Shown in pieces: positions 1-12,159 of a stretch of 64,000 nt of DNA (its first letter is position 1; every line of letters begins with the position of its first letter). The stretch spans positions 86,537,391 through 86,601,390 of the forward strand of contig NC_066580.1 of NCBI RefSeq assembly GCF_024323335.1, written 5' to 3'. Made by a program: the position numbers and the translations under genes. The notes under the pieces are model-generated. The model made no database searches. It was not told the DNA's origin and saw only the letters and a list, made by a program, of their open reading frames with translations. This DNA is from Lathyrus oleraceus (Eukaryota > Streptophyta > Magnoliopsida > Fabales > Fabaceae).

Positions 1-172
1 TGGCGTGTTGTAGGGCCTCCTTTATCTTTTTTAAGAGTTTTTATATTAATAATAAATGGATATTTTCATTCAAATTTTTGTTCCTTTCCTTTCATTTTTC
101 TATTACAATAAAATGGCATCAATTTTTAATGCACGCACTTTATAAATAAACTGCATAAATCATAACATGCAG
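1..172 (+). other. Element A: 3' part of the gag-pro/pol intron
   Basis: This AT-rich, T-tract-rich stretch has no open frame and ends in a plausible splice acceptor (AACATGCAG, AG at 171-172). It sits immediately before the pol reading frame. The same position in element D carries a bounded 272-bp intron, and B and C have similar AT-rich spacers with shared words such as AATAAATGGAT and AATAAAATGGCA. Splicing between gag-pro and pol is known for Ogre elements. The donor here is outside the window. Confidence 0.6.
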
Positions 173-3100
173 AGACACCACCGAGACCATTGATAACGAC
201 ACTGCTAGGGTCTGACATGACTTTGATTGTCCAATCTACCAAGTTGAAGATGAAGTGGGGGAAGATTGCGAACTCCCTGAAGAGTTGGCCAGATTACTCA
301 GACAAGAGGAGAAGGTCATTCAACCACACCAGGAGGACGTCGAAGTTATCAACCTGGGATCAGAAGAAGACAAAAGAGAAGTAAGGGTAGGCGCCGCGCT
401 TCAAGATGCAGTGATGACTAGATTGATAGAGCTCCTCCACGAATATAACGATGTGTTTGCATGGTCGTACCAAGATATGCTCGGATTAGACATTGATATC
501 GTGACCCACAAGCTTCCCCTTAAAGAAGAATGCTCTGCCATAAAAAAAAAGCTAAGAAGAACTCGACCGGATATGGCTCTCAAGATCAGAGAAGAGGTGA
601 GAAAGCAGTTTGACGTTGGTTTCCTGGAAGTCGCTAAGTACCCACTATGGGTTGCAAACATTGTACCGGTACCAAAGAAAGATGGGAAGGTCCGCATGTG
701 CGTAGATTACCGAGACTTAAATAGAGCTAGTCCCAAAGACGATTTCCCATTACCTCACATCGATGTATTGGTAGATAACACAACCCAGTTCTCTGTGTTT
801 TCCTTTATGGATGGTTTCTCCGGATACAACCAAATTAAAATGGATCCCGAAGACATGGAGAAGACCACGTTCATTACCCCTTGGGGCACCTTTGGTTACA
901 AGGTAATGCTGTTTGGACTAAAGAGCATTGGGGCAACATATCAACGCGCTATGGTGACTCTCTTTCATGACATGATTCATAAAGAGATCGAGGTGTATGT
1001 TGACGATATGATTGCCAAATCCCAGACAGAAGAGGAACATATCACTAATCTGGAGAAACTGTTTGCTCGTTTGAGGAAGTTTAGGTTGAGACTTAATCCT
1101 AACAAATGCACATTTGGGATTCGATCTGGGAAGCTTCTAGGCTTTATTGTAAGCCAAAAGGGAATTGAAGTAGATCCCGACAAAGTTCGAGCCATTCAGA
1201 ACATGCCTGCACCAAGGACTGAGAAGGAAGTCTGTGGTTTCTTGGGAAGACTGAATTACATCGCCCGGTTTATCTCTCATCTTACTGCCATGTCTAAACC
1301 GATATTCAAACTTCTAAGGAAGAATCAAGGCGTGGAATGGAATGATGACTGCCAAATAGCCTTCGACAAAATCAAAGAATACTTACAAGAGCCGCCGATT
1401 TTGATGCCCCCTGCAGAAGGGAGACCCTTCATAATGTACTTAACAGTGCTCGACGAGTCCATGGGTTGTGTATTGGGACAACAAGATGAGACTGGTAGAA
1501 AAGAGCATGCCATACATTATCTAAGCAAGAAGTTTAATGATTGCGAGACCAAATATTCCTTACTCGAGAAGACTTGTTGTGCACTCGCATGGGCCGCTAA
1601 GCGTCTCAGGCAGTACATGCTAACTCATACGACTTGGTTGGTATCTAAAATGGATCCCATCAAGTAAATATTCGAGAAACCAGCTCTTACCGGTAGGATT
1701 GCCCGATGGCAGATGTTGTTATCAGAGTACGATATTCAATATGTTACACAAAAGGCAATCAAAGGAAGCGTACTAGCAGACCATCTTGCCCACCAACCGT
1801 TAGAGGATTACCAACCTTTGAAGTTTGACTTCCTAGATGAGGAAAGCATGGTTGTCAAGGATGCTGAAGACTCCGAACAAGAGGAGAATCTTGAGCCAAA
1901 ATCAGGCTGGACTCTCATCTTCGACGGCGCCTCAAATGCAATAGGCCATGGAATTGGGGCATTGCTGATGTCTCCCAAGAATTTCCATCTACCGTTCACT
2001 GCAAAGCTCTGTTTTACCTGCACAAATAACATGGCTGAGTATGAAGCTTACATACTAGGGTTGGAAGAGGCTATTGAGTTGAAGATCAAGGTGCTAAAAG
2101 TATTCGGGGATTCCGCCCTAGTAATACATCAGATCAGAGGTGATTGGGAAACAAGACATGCCAACCTAATTCCATATCGGGATTACGTGCTGAAGTTACT
2201 CCCAAAATTCGACAAAATCACTTTCTCTCATATTCCTCGAGAGGAGAATCAGATGGAAGATGCGTTAGCAACCTTGGCTTCCATGTACAAGTTGATATGG
2301 CCCAACCATCAGCCTCACATTGAAATTAGGTGTTTTGATGAACCCGCACATTGCCTGAGGACAACAGAAGAGCCAGATGGTAAACCCTAGTTCTTTGACA
2401 TTAAACGGTATCTAGAGAAGTAGGAATACCTAGCAAAGGCCTCTAGCCTTGACAAAAGGACCCTCCGGAGGCTGGCGTCAACATTCCTCTTGAATGGAGA
2501 GGTATTGTACAAGCATAATTATGACATGGTTTTATTGAGGTGTGTGGACAAACATGAAGCTAATAAGCTTATGAAGGACATACGCGAAGGGTCTTTCGGC
2601 ACACACACAAATGGGCACTCCATGGCGAAGAAAATCCTGAGGGCAGGTTACTACTGGTTAACGATGGAAGTCGACTGTTATCATTACACCAGAGCCTGCC
2701 ACAAATGCCAGATCTATGCTGACAAAATACATGTACCACCTACCCCACTGAATGTTATAGCATCACCTTGGCCTTTCTCTATGTGGGGCATCGACATGAT
2801 CGGGATGATAGAACCCATAGCATCTAATGGGCATAGATTTATCTTGGTGGCCATAGACTACTTTACTAAATGGGTGGAAGACGCATCTTATGCGAATGTC
2901 ACAAAGCACGTAGTCGCCTGTTTCCTAAACAATAACATCATATGTCGATATGGGATTCCCAACAAAATCATCACTGATAACGAGTACAATCTCAACAACA
3001 AGACCATGGAGGATTTATGCACAACGTTCAAGATCGAGCATCACAACTCGTCACCATATCGACCTAAGATGAATGGGGCTGTTAAAGCTGCGAACAAAAA

Positions 3101-3635
3101 TATGAAGAAGATCATCCAGAAGATGGTAGTAACGTATAAGGATTGGCATGAGATGTTACCTTTTGCATTACATGGTTATCGTACGTCAGTACGAACTTCA
3201 ATAGGGGAAACCCCTTACTCCTTAGTATACGTCATGGAAGAAGTTCTCCCCATAGAAGTGGAGATTCCCTCGGTGAGAGTCTTGATGGAGGCTAAGTTAG
3301 ACTAGGCAGAATGGGTTCAATCAAGGTTCGACGAGCTCAACCTTATCGAGGAGAAACGCTTGAAAGCGTTAGGTCACGGTCAACTCTATCAGAGGCGTCT
3401 TAAGAAGGCATTCGACAAGAAAGTTCGTCCCAGGGTGTTTCAAGAGGGTGATTTGGTGCTGAAGAAAATTTTTCCCATTCACAAGGACTCTAGGGGGAAG
3501 TGGACACCAAATTATGAAGGTCCATTTGGGGTGGTTAGAGCCCTTTCCGGAGGCGCCCGAATCTTGGCAACTATGGATGGTGATGAATTGCCACTTCCTA
3601 CCAATGTTGATGCTGTTAAAAAGTACTTTGCCTAG
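173..3635 (+). pseudogene. pol: Element A pol pseudogene (RT, two RNase H, integrase)
   Basis: One reading frame runs from the intron acceptor to the TAG at 3633-3635, broken only by nonsense codons at 213-215 (TGA), 1665-1667 (TAA), 2388-2390 (TAG), 2421-2423 (TAG) and 3303-3305 (TAG). I see no frameshift. Reverse transcriptase shows FMDGFSGYNQ and the YVDDM catalytic box near 996-1010. The gypsy RNase H region follows (YLTVLDESMG, YLSKKF). A second RNase H (FDGASN, NNMAEYEA, GDSALV, REENQMEDALA) lies about 1920-2280. Integrase shows the zinc-binding CHKCQ, the first Asp in GIDMIG and the second Asp in ITDN. The catalytic Glu position is Lys (AAA, 3084-3086). The C-terminal GPF-type module ends in KKYFA. 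The product would be inactive. Confidence 0.95.
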
Positions 3636-3658
3636 AAAAGTGGAATGATAAAAAGCCG

Positions 3659-3867
3659 CTAAATCGAAAACCTAAAAAGGCGATTTAGGCAAAAAAATGG
3701 CTATCCCGGTGGATTGAAAACCCGAAAGGGCGATCCAGGAAAAAATTAGGGATAAAAATAAAAAAATTGACCCGCTGAGTTTAAAACCCGAAAGGGCGGC
3801 TTAGGAAAAAATGGGTATCCCGGTGGATCGAAAACCCGAAAGGGCGATCCAGGCAAAAGTTAGGGAT
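3659..3867 (+). repeat. Post-pol hairpin cluster of element A (4 hairpins)
   Basis: Four copies of a ~28-nt hairpin lie 20-200 bases after the pol stop, at 3659-3688, 3710-3737, 3775-3804 and 3824-3851. Each has an outer stem of 6-8 pairs, AAAA on the 5' side only, a 3-bp inner stem (CCC/GGG, or CCT/AGG in the first) and a GAAA or AAAA loop, followed by AGG(C)AAAA. Outer stems differ but stay complementary: CTAAATCG/CGATTTAG, TGGATTG/CGATCCA, CTGAGTT/GGCTTAG, TGGATCG/CGATCCA. Hairpins 2 and 4 are further enclosed by TATCCC or ATCCC before and GGGAT(A) after. Function is unknown. Confidence 0.8.
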
Positions 3868-5160
3868 TAATTCCAAGGCAAAGAACTGTACTTTCAGGCA
3901 TCTAGCATATCCCTCGAAGACAAAGAATCAATCTACCTGACTTTTCCAAAGGCGAGGTGTTCGGATTATCAAAGACATAAGGATCATAGCAGTGTGAGAA
4001 CTCAATAGGAACTCAATTTTATTGCCGCTTTGTTTCTACACACAATAATTACCTCATTAAGGAATTGCATCTTTATGTACAATAGCCCATTCAAGGGTCA
4101 AATTAATAAAAGAGAAATTTTCTCGACAAAAGTTATGCCCAAATTATTTTGTATTTTATCTGTTTGTTTGCAAAGCACCTTTATTTTTGATAAACATCAC
4201 TCTTAAAGATTTTGGAGAAAATAAAAACACATAATTGAATGAAGTAATAAAACTGCTTTTGAAATAGTAAAAGGATAAACCTCTAAGTCTCTAAGTTTGC
4301 TCTTGTTTTTCATAGAGGTGTAGGACTGTGTGCAGGCACCTATGTCCATTCCAATTGCTAATAAGCACCTCTCATAGATATACTCATGGTGTAGCCAAAC
4401 CAGGGCAAGTCTCTAATGCATTTCCAGGAAAAATATTAAATCATAGTTGGAGTATCGCGTGTTCAGAAGTCTGAACCCTTCAGTGGTTTGGGGCACCCCG
4501 GATAGATCCCCAAAATCACCCAGTGGGGCATCAAATTTTGATCTCCATCATAACAAAAGTCCACACCGTTGGCATCATCACCCAAAGCAAGAACGCCCTA
4601 ACCAGGGCATATCCCGATTACCCATTCACATACCCACATACATCACATGCACCATGTGCATCAATTACAAACATAATTTTCCTACCAAATAGGAAAGTTC
4701 ACCAATTAAGAAATCATATCAATCATTGGCATCCATATGCATGGCCTTATACGATTCGCATTCCTATATGCATAGTTAAATATCCCCAGCAAATGCATAA
4801 TGCTTACACCACAGGCATCCTCCCATGCATGACATTTCCACCCAAAGTGGAACATCATACAAAAAATCGAGCATACAATATAAGGATCTAAGGTTATTCA
4901 TGTCTATCTTAGACATTCTTCATTTCCCAAATAAAGTCATTACCCTACATGCGCTCATGGAATTATTTCCTGGCCAGTCATTTCTCTCAACTTCATGGTT
5001 GATAGTGATATTCACAGCATTTTCTTTGCTACCACTGCTACCCAAGGAGAGGTTACCATAAAAGTCTCTTGTAAGCTTCTTCCCTGCAGAGCTTCTTCAA
5101 CAGATTTCCTCCAAAAGGGAATCTTTTCTAAAAATATTCCCCTAACAAACATTCATTCTT
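3868..5160 (+). other. Element A 3'UTR, proximal non-coding part
   Basis: This non-coding stretch lies between the hairpin cluster and the satellite array. I see no significant ORF, LTR boundary or tandem repeat here, only AT-rich sequence. Near 5085 there is a TTCCCTGCAGAGCTT word resembling the CCCCAGYRGAGT motif common in the other elements' 3'UTRs. Confidence 0.6.
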
Positions 5161-8100
5161 TGAGATAGTACTTCATTTATCTAGAGAATCTCATGTTCTT
5201 TACTGTTTGAGATGCTGCTTCATCAATATGAAGAGTCTCATTCCAGTTTTTCTTTCGAGGTACTGCTCTAGTATCCTCGAAGAGTCTTAGATTCAATTAA
5301 GGTATCGTTCCCTTGTTCGGACTATCTTAATTCTATCATATAAGGTGCTGCTTCGACTCGATGCAGAGAATCTCATCTTTTGCTGTTTGAGATGTTGATT
5401 CATCAATATGAAGAGTCTCATTCCAATTTTTTCTTTTGAGGTACTGCTCTAGTATCCTCGAAGAGTCTTAGATTCAATTAAGGTATCATTCCCTTGTTCG
5501 GAATATCTTAATTCTATCATATAAGATGCTGCTTCGACTCGATACAGAGAATCTCATCTTTTGTTGTATGAGATGCTGCTTCATCAATATGAAGAGTCGC
5601 TTTCCAGTTTTTTCTTTTGAGGTACTGCTCTAGTATCTTCGAAGAGTCTTAGATTCAATTTAGGTATAATTCCCTTGTTCGGAATATCTTAATTCTATCG
5701 TATAAGATGCTGCTTCGACTCGATATAGAGAATCTCATTTTTGCTGTATGAGATGCTGCTTCATCAATATGAAGACTCTCATTCAAGTTTTTCTTTTGAG
5801 GTACTGCTCTAGTATCCTCAAAGAGTCTTAGATTCAATTAAGGTATCATTCCCTTGTTCGGAATATCTTAATTCTATCGTATAAGATGCTACTTCGACTC
5901 GATACAGAGAATCTCATTTTTGCTGTTTGAGATGCTGCTTCATCAATATGAAGAGTCTTATTCCAGTTTTTCTTTTGAGATACTTCTCTAGTATCCTCGA
6001 AGAGTCTTAGATTCGATTAAGGTATTGTTCCCTTATTCGGAATATCTTAATTCTATCGTATAAGATGCTGCTTCGACTCGATACAGAGAATCTCATTTTT
6101 GCTGTTTGAGATGCTGCTTCATCAATAAGAAGAGTCTTATTCCAGTTTTTCTTTTGAGATGCTGCTCTAGTATCCTCGAAGAGTCTTGGATTCAATTAAG
6201 GTATCATTCCCTAGTTCGGAATATCTTAATTCTATCATATAAGATGCTGCTTCGACTCGATACAGAGAATCTCATTCTTGCTGTTTGAGATGCTGCTTCA
6301 TCAATATGAAGAGTCTCATTCCAGTTTTTCTTTTGAGATACTACTCTAGTATCCTCGAAGTGTCTTGGATTCAATTAAGGTATCATTCCCTTGTTCGGAA
6401 TATCTTAATTCTATCATATAAGATGTTGCTTCAACTCGATACAGAGAATCTCATTCTTGCTGTTTGAGATGCTGCTTCATCAATATAAAGAGTCTCATTC
6501 TAGTTTTTCTTTTGAGATACTGCTCTAGTATCCTCGAAGAGTCTTAGATTCAATTAAGATATCATTCCCTTGTTCAGAATATCTTAATTCCATCATATAA
6601 GATGCTGCTTCGACTCGATACAGAGAATCTCATCTTTTGTTGTTTGAGATGCTGCTTCATCAATATGAATAGTCGCTTTCCAGTTTTTTCTTTTGAGGTA
6701 CTGCTCTACTATCCTTGAAGATTCTTAGATTCAATTAAGGTATCATTCCCTTGTTCGGAATATCCTAATTCTATCATATAAGATGCTGCTTCGACTCGAT
6801 ACAGAGAATCTCATCTTTTGTTGTTTGAGATGCTGCTTCATCAATATGAAGAGTCGCTTTCCAGTTTTTTCTTTTGAGGTACTGCTCTAGTATCCTCGAA
6901 GAGTCTTAGATTCAATTTAGGTAGCATTCCCTTGTTCGGAATATCTTAATTCTATCGTATAAGATGGTGCTTCGACTCGATACAGAGAATCTCATTTTTG
7001 CTGTTTGAGATTTTGCTTCATCAATATGAAGAGTCTCATTCCAGTTTTTCTTTTGAGATACTGCTCTAGTATCCTCGAAGAGTCTTAGATTCGATTATGG
7101 TATTGTTCCCTTGTTCGGAATATCTTAATTCTCTCGTATAAGATGCTGCTTCGACTCGATAAAGAGAATCTCATTTTTGCTGTTTGAGATGCTGCTTCAT
7201 CGATATGAAGGGTCTCATTCCAGTTTTTCTTTTGAGATGCTGCTCTAGTATCCTCGAAGAGTCTTGGATTCAATTAAGGTATCAATCCCTTGTTCGGAAT
7301 ATCTTAATTTTATCATATAAGATGTTGCTTCGACTCGATACAGAGAATCTCATTCTTGCTGTTTGAGATGCTGCTTCATCAATATGAAGAGTCTCATTCC
7401 AGTTTTTCTTTTGAGGTACTGCTCTAGTATCCTCGAAGAGTCTTAGATTCAATTAAGGTATCGTTCCCTTGTTCGGAATATCTTAATTCTATCATATAAG
7501 ATGCTGCTTCAACTCGATACAGAGAATATCATCTTTTGCTGTTTGAGATGCTGCTTCATCAATATGAAGAGTCTCATTCCAATTATTCTTTTGAGATACT
7601 GCTCTACTATCCTTGAAGAGTCTTAGATTCAATTAAGGTATCATTCCCTTGTTCGGAATATCCTAATTCTATCATATAAGATGCTGCTTCGACTCGATAC
7701 AGAGAATCTCATCTTTTGTTGTTTGAGATGCTGCTTCATCAATATGAAGAGTCGCTTTCCAGTTTTTTCTTTTGAGGTACTGCTCTAGTATCCTCGAAGA
7801 GTCTTAGATTCAATTTAGGTAGCATTCCCTTGTTCGGAATATCTTAATTCTATCGTATAAGATGCTGCTTCGACTCGATATAGAGAATCTCATTTTTGCT
7901 GTTTGAGATGCTGCTTCATCAATATGAAGAGTCTCATTCCAGTTTTTCTTTTGAGGTACTGCTCTAGTATCCTCGAAGAGTCTTAGATTCAATTAAGGTA
8001 TCGTTCCCTTGTTCGGAATATCTTAATTCTATCATATAAGATGTTGCTTCGACTCGATACATAGAATCTCATTCTTGCTGTTTGAGATGCTGCTTCATCA

Positions 8101-10400
8101 ATATGAAGAGTCTCATTCCAGTTTTTCTTTTGAGATACTGCTCTACTATCCTTGAAGAGTCTTAGATTCAATTAAGGTATCATTCCCTTGTTCGGAATAT
8201 CCTAATTCTATCATATAAGATGCTGCTTCGACTCGATACAGAGAATCTCATCTTTTGTTGTTTGAGATGCTGCTTCATCAATATGAAGAGTCGCTTTCCA
8301 GTTTTTTCTTTTGAGGTACTGCTCTAGTATCCTCGAAGAGTCTTAGATTCAATTTAGGTAGCATTCCCTTGTTCGGAATATCTTAATTCTATCGTATAAG
8401 ATGCTGCTTCGACTCGATATAGAGAATCTCATTTTTGCTGTTTGAGATGCTGCTTCATCAATATGAAGAGTCTCATTCCAGTTTTTCTTTTGAGGTACTG
8501 CTCTAGTATCCTCAAAGAGTCTTAGATTCAATTAAGGTATCATTCCCTTGTTCAGAATATCTTAATTCTATCGTATAAGATGCTGCTTCGACTCGATACA
8601 GAGAATCTCATTTTTGCTATTTGAGATGCTGCTTAATCAATATGAAGGGTCTCATTCCAGTTTTTCTTTTGAGATGCTGCTCTAGTATCCTCGAAGAGTC
8701 TTGGATTCCATTAAGGTATCATTCCCTTGTTCGGAATATCTTAATTCTATCATATAAGATGCTGCTTCGACTCGATACAGAGAATCTCATTCTTGCTGTT
8801 TGAGATGCTGCTTCATCAATATAAAGAGTCTCATTCCGGTTTTTCTTTTGAGATACAGCTCAATTATCCTCGAAGAGTCTTAGATTCGATTAAGGTATCA
8901 TTACCTTGTTCGGAATACATTAATTCTATCGTATAAGATGCTGCTTCGACTCGATACAGAGAATCTAATTTTTGCTATTTGAGATGCTGCTTCATCAATA
9001 TGAAGAGTCTCATTCCAGTTTTTCTTTTGAGATACTGCTCTAGTATCCTCGAAGAGTCTTAGATTCAATAAAGGTATCATTCCCTTGTTCGGAATATCCT
9101 AATTCTATCGTATAAGATGCTGCTTCGACTCGATACAGAGAATCTCATCTTTTGTTGTTTGAGATGCTGCTTCATCAATATGAAGAGTCGCTCTCCAGTT
9201 TTTTCTTTTGAGATACTGCTCTAGTATCCTCGAAGAGTCTTAGATTCAATTTAGGTAGCATTCCCTTGTTCGGAATATCTTAATTCTATCGTATAAGATG
9301 CTGCTTCGACTCAATATAGAGAATCTCATTTTTGCTGTTTGAGATGCTGCTTCATAAATATGAAGAGTCTCATTCCGGTTTTTCTTTTGAGGTACTGCTC
9401 TTGTATCCTCGAAGAGTCTTAGATTCAATTAAAGTATCATTCCCTTGTTCGGAATATCTTAATTCTATCGTATAAGATGCTGCTTCGACTCGATACAGAG
9501 AATCTCATTTTTCCTATTTGAGATGCTGCTTCATCAATATGAAGAGTCTCATTCCAGTTTTTCTTTTGAGACACTGCTCAATTATCCTCGAAGAGTCTTA
9601 GATTCGATTAAGGTATTGTTCCCTTGTTCGGAATATCTTAATTCTATCGTATAAGATGCTGCTTCGACTCGATACAGAGAATCTAATTTTTGCTATTTGA
9701 GATGCTGCTTCATCAATATGAAGAGTCTCATTCCATTTTTTCTTTTGAGATACTGCTCAAGTATCCTCGAAGAGTCTTAGATTCGATTAAGGTATCATTC
9801 CCTTGTTCGGAATATCTTAATTCTATCGTATAAGATGCTGCTTCGACTCGATACAGAGAATCTAATTTTTGCTATTTGAGATGCTGCTTCATCAATATGA
9901 AGAGTCTCATTCCAGTTTTTCTTTTGAGATACTGCTCTAGTATTGTCGAAGAGTCTTAGATTCAATTAAGGTATCATTCCCTTGTTCGGAATATCTTAAT
10001 TCTATCGTATAAGATGTTGTTTCGACTCGATATAGAGAATCTCATTTTTGCTATTTGAGATGCTGCTTCATCAATATGAAGAGTCTCATTCCAGTTTTTC
10101 TTTTGAGATACTGCTCTAGTATCCTCGAAGAGTCTTAGATTCAATTAAGGTATCATTCCCTCGCTTGGAATATCTTAATTCTATCGTATAAGATGCTACT
10201 TCGGCTCGATGCAGAGAATCTCGTTTTACTGTTTGGGATGTTGCTTCATCAACATGAAGAGTCTCATTCATTTTTAGAGACATTGTTCTGCTTATTACCA
10301 GACAGTCTTGGATACAGTTGGGGTATTATTCCTTTAATGGGATACCTCGATTGTAATTATCCAAGATATTGTCTTGATGATTCCTCCTCATACTGTATTT
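5161..10400 (+). repeat. ~179-bp satellite array in element A 3'UTR (about 28 copies)
   Basis: The phrase GATGCTGCTTCATCAATATG recurs every 178-180 bp from about 5213 to 10080, with a degenerate last unit reaching about 10390. Each unit is built of four related blocks of 42-48 bp starting GATGCTGCTTCGACTC, GATGCTGCTTCATCAA, GATACTGCTCTAGTAT and GTATCATTCCCTTG. Copies differ by scattered substitutions and 1-bp indels. Each unit contains hairpins (CTTCAT/ATGAAG with a 4-nt loop; ATTCC/GGAAT). Tandem repeats inside the 3'UTR of legume LTR elements are known and have been proposed as a source of genomic satellites. Short ORFs seen on both strands are by-products of the period. Confidence 0.97.
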
Positions 10401-10536
10401 CTCACTACATTTTTTCTTTATGAATTTATTTCTTCCATTTTAAAGGACAAAACTCGGGTCTTCTTGTATTTAATTACCTTTCACTATGAATGCATGAAGA
10501 ATATTGTCATTTCTGCATTCTAGTTCACTGTAATTA

Positions 10537-10548
10537 AATAGGGGCAGC
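10537..10548 (+). other. Polypurine tract of element A
   Basis: AATAGGGGCAGC lies directly before the LTR start TGTCATACCCC. The identical 12-mer precedes the 3' LTRs of B and C, and a one-base variant precedes that of D. It is the expected plus-strand priming site. Confidence 0.9.
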
Positions 10549-12159
10549 TGTCATACCCCGATTTTGTCCCGGTTTTATTTTTCTCACGGATACCACAATG
10601 CATGCATCATGACTGTAAAACTTTGATCTCTTTGCATTCTTTGAAACCATACGAGCTTGCACTTAGGGTTTAGGCTCCACCAGGACCCTCTAGGTAAAAA
10701 TCTCATTGCACGTTGCTTCAATGAACCTATGGAGGTGCAGTTGGCTAAAGTTGGATGGTCATTACCTTAATTAATTGGACATTTATCCAAGTCATGAGGA
10801 TACATCACCTTAGATTCACATCATTATTGTATCACTTCCATATTACCTGGAAACTTGCGTTTCATGAATCCAATTCCGTCCAAAAGCATGGTCTAGTATG
10901 CGAATACAGGAAAAAGGATATGAGGAAGGGATGTTACTTGAAGTGATCTACTAATTTGAATCAAGGCCAGAAGTGAGTTTCATTATGCAAATACCATACC
11001 AATGAATCCATTAACATAGTCATGAACATGGTTCATTACAAACAATGGTCATCGATATGCCAAAGTAGTCTATAACTTTGAGGATATCGTTTTGTTTTAA
11101 GAGCAAAGCTTACCCTGAATTTGGATTTTTGTTGAACCAAGTTGATAAAGGTTAACGGAATGTCGATGAATGACTTAAAAATGAATTTGTGGCTTTTGTT
11201 CATCATTCATGCTATCATTTGTTTTAGGGTCATGAATCAAGGAGTCTTTTAGGATGAAGACCAAGTGCTCATTTGGCATCATATGATCATGGATTTCAGA
11301 CACAACATTGTACAGTTGGGAGTTTTGGTTTAAAAACACATTAGGTTGACAAAATTCTGGGTTTTACAAACACTTGCTTCAAAAGTCAAAAGGAATACAT
11401 TATATAACTGATCATAAGCAGTTCTAGTTGCTAAATGACATTACAACCAAGCCAAATGCAGGAGGTAAATTTCTAAAGTTAAAAATGCACATCAGTTTGC
11501 CGTGACGGCTTCCTGGACCTCTTCTTGCGCTGGTCTCCGAAGACATTATAAGGTATCGCCTTGTACCATGCGATAACTGGCGGGTCCAAGAGCCAATAGC
11601 ATCGTGTCGGCAAGGCGAACAAGAATCCATGTGTCCCAAAACAAAATGTAGTTGAATACATGAAATTATCACCATCAGCTCTGAATACAGAACCTACAAC
11701 AACAAAAAAACGGCATTTGTCAAGTCGCAATTACTGCAAACCAAATACCAAATACAGATAGAACATGTCCAAACTAGGCCAAACAAACAACAGAATTCGA
11801 GTTGTAGATCCTGCAGCACAAGAGCAATAGCATCCTGTCACAAACATGACCAAAAGAAATACCTCGCAAGACCAAGCATAGCATCACATTACAAGTGCAA
11901 TTCAGATCAGCAATAATTTCATATCATGCTAAGCCAAGTAACTGTTATAGATTGGTGCCATAAATGCATTTTGAGACTTAGCTTAAAGTGCAAGATAGTT
12001 ATCCAACAGTCTGTAACGTTTGAAAGGGAAGCTTTAAAGTTGGCTCAGCCTACTTTCTCACCTTCTTTTGAAATCATGACAGAGTTGTCCACAAGTTCTA
12101 TCAATCGCCCTGTACCAAGAAGAGCAAGTTGCAAAAAGTAGATAACATACGAAACCGGC
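10549..12159 (+). mobile_element. Element A 3' LTR, left segment (cut by element B)
   Basis: It starts TGTCATACCCCGATTTTG right after the PPT, the usual TG start of an LTR. It continues 1611 bp without coding content until element B begins. The last five bases, CCGGC at 12155-12159, are the left copy of B's target duplication. The start differs from those of the B (TGTAGCACC), C (TGTAACACC) and D (TGTAAGACC) LTRs, so A belongs to another family of the same lineage. Confidence 0.85.
12155..12159. repeat. Left target-site duplication of element B
   Basis: CCGGC precedes the TG of B's 5' LTR and is repeated exactly at 34460-34464 after the CA of its 3' LTR. A 5-bp duplication is usual for Ty3/gypsy integration. 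Confidence 0.95.

Larger units (their letters stand above)
1..12159 (+). mobile_element. Element A: 3' part of an old Ogre/Tat Ty3-gypsy element
   Basis: This is the downstream portion of a large plus-strand LTR retrotransposon whose LTR, ORF1 and gag-pro lie left of the window. In order it shows an intron tail, a pol pseudogene, a post-pol hairpin cluster, a satellite array, a purine-rich tract and the start of a 3' LTR. The LTR is interrupted at 12159 by element B and appears to resume at 34465. Pol shares its architecture with element D further right. Five in-frame stops and a changed integrase catalytic residue mark it as dead and older than B and D. Confidence 0.9.

Noticed and set aside
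5655..9428. Repeated ~60-codon ORFs on both strands in the satellite region
   Set aside because: They recur with the 179-bp period, shift frame with 1-bp indels, and exist on both strands. They are by-products of the repeat.
5161..10400. CRISPR-like array
   Set aside because: Units are contiguous with no unique spacers, the unit is 179 bp, and the setting is a plant retrotransposon.
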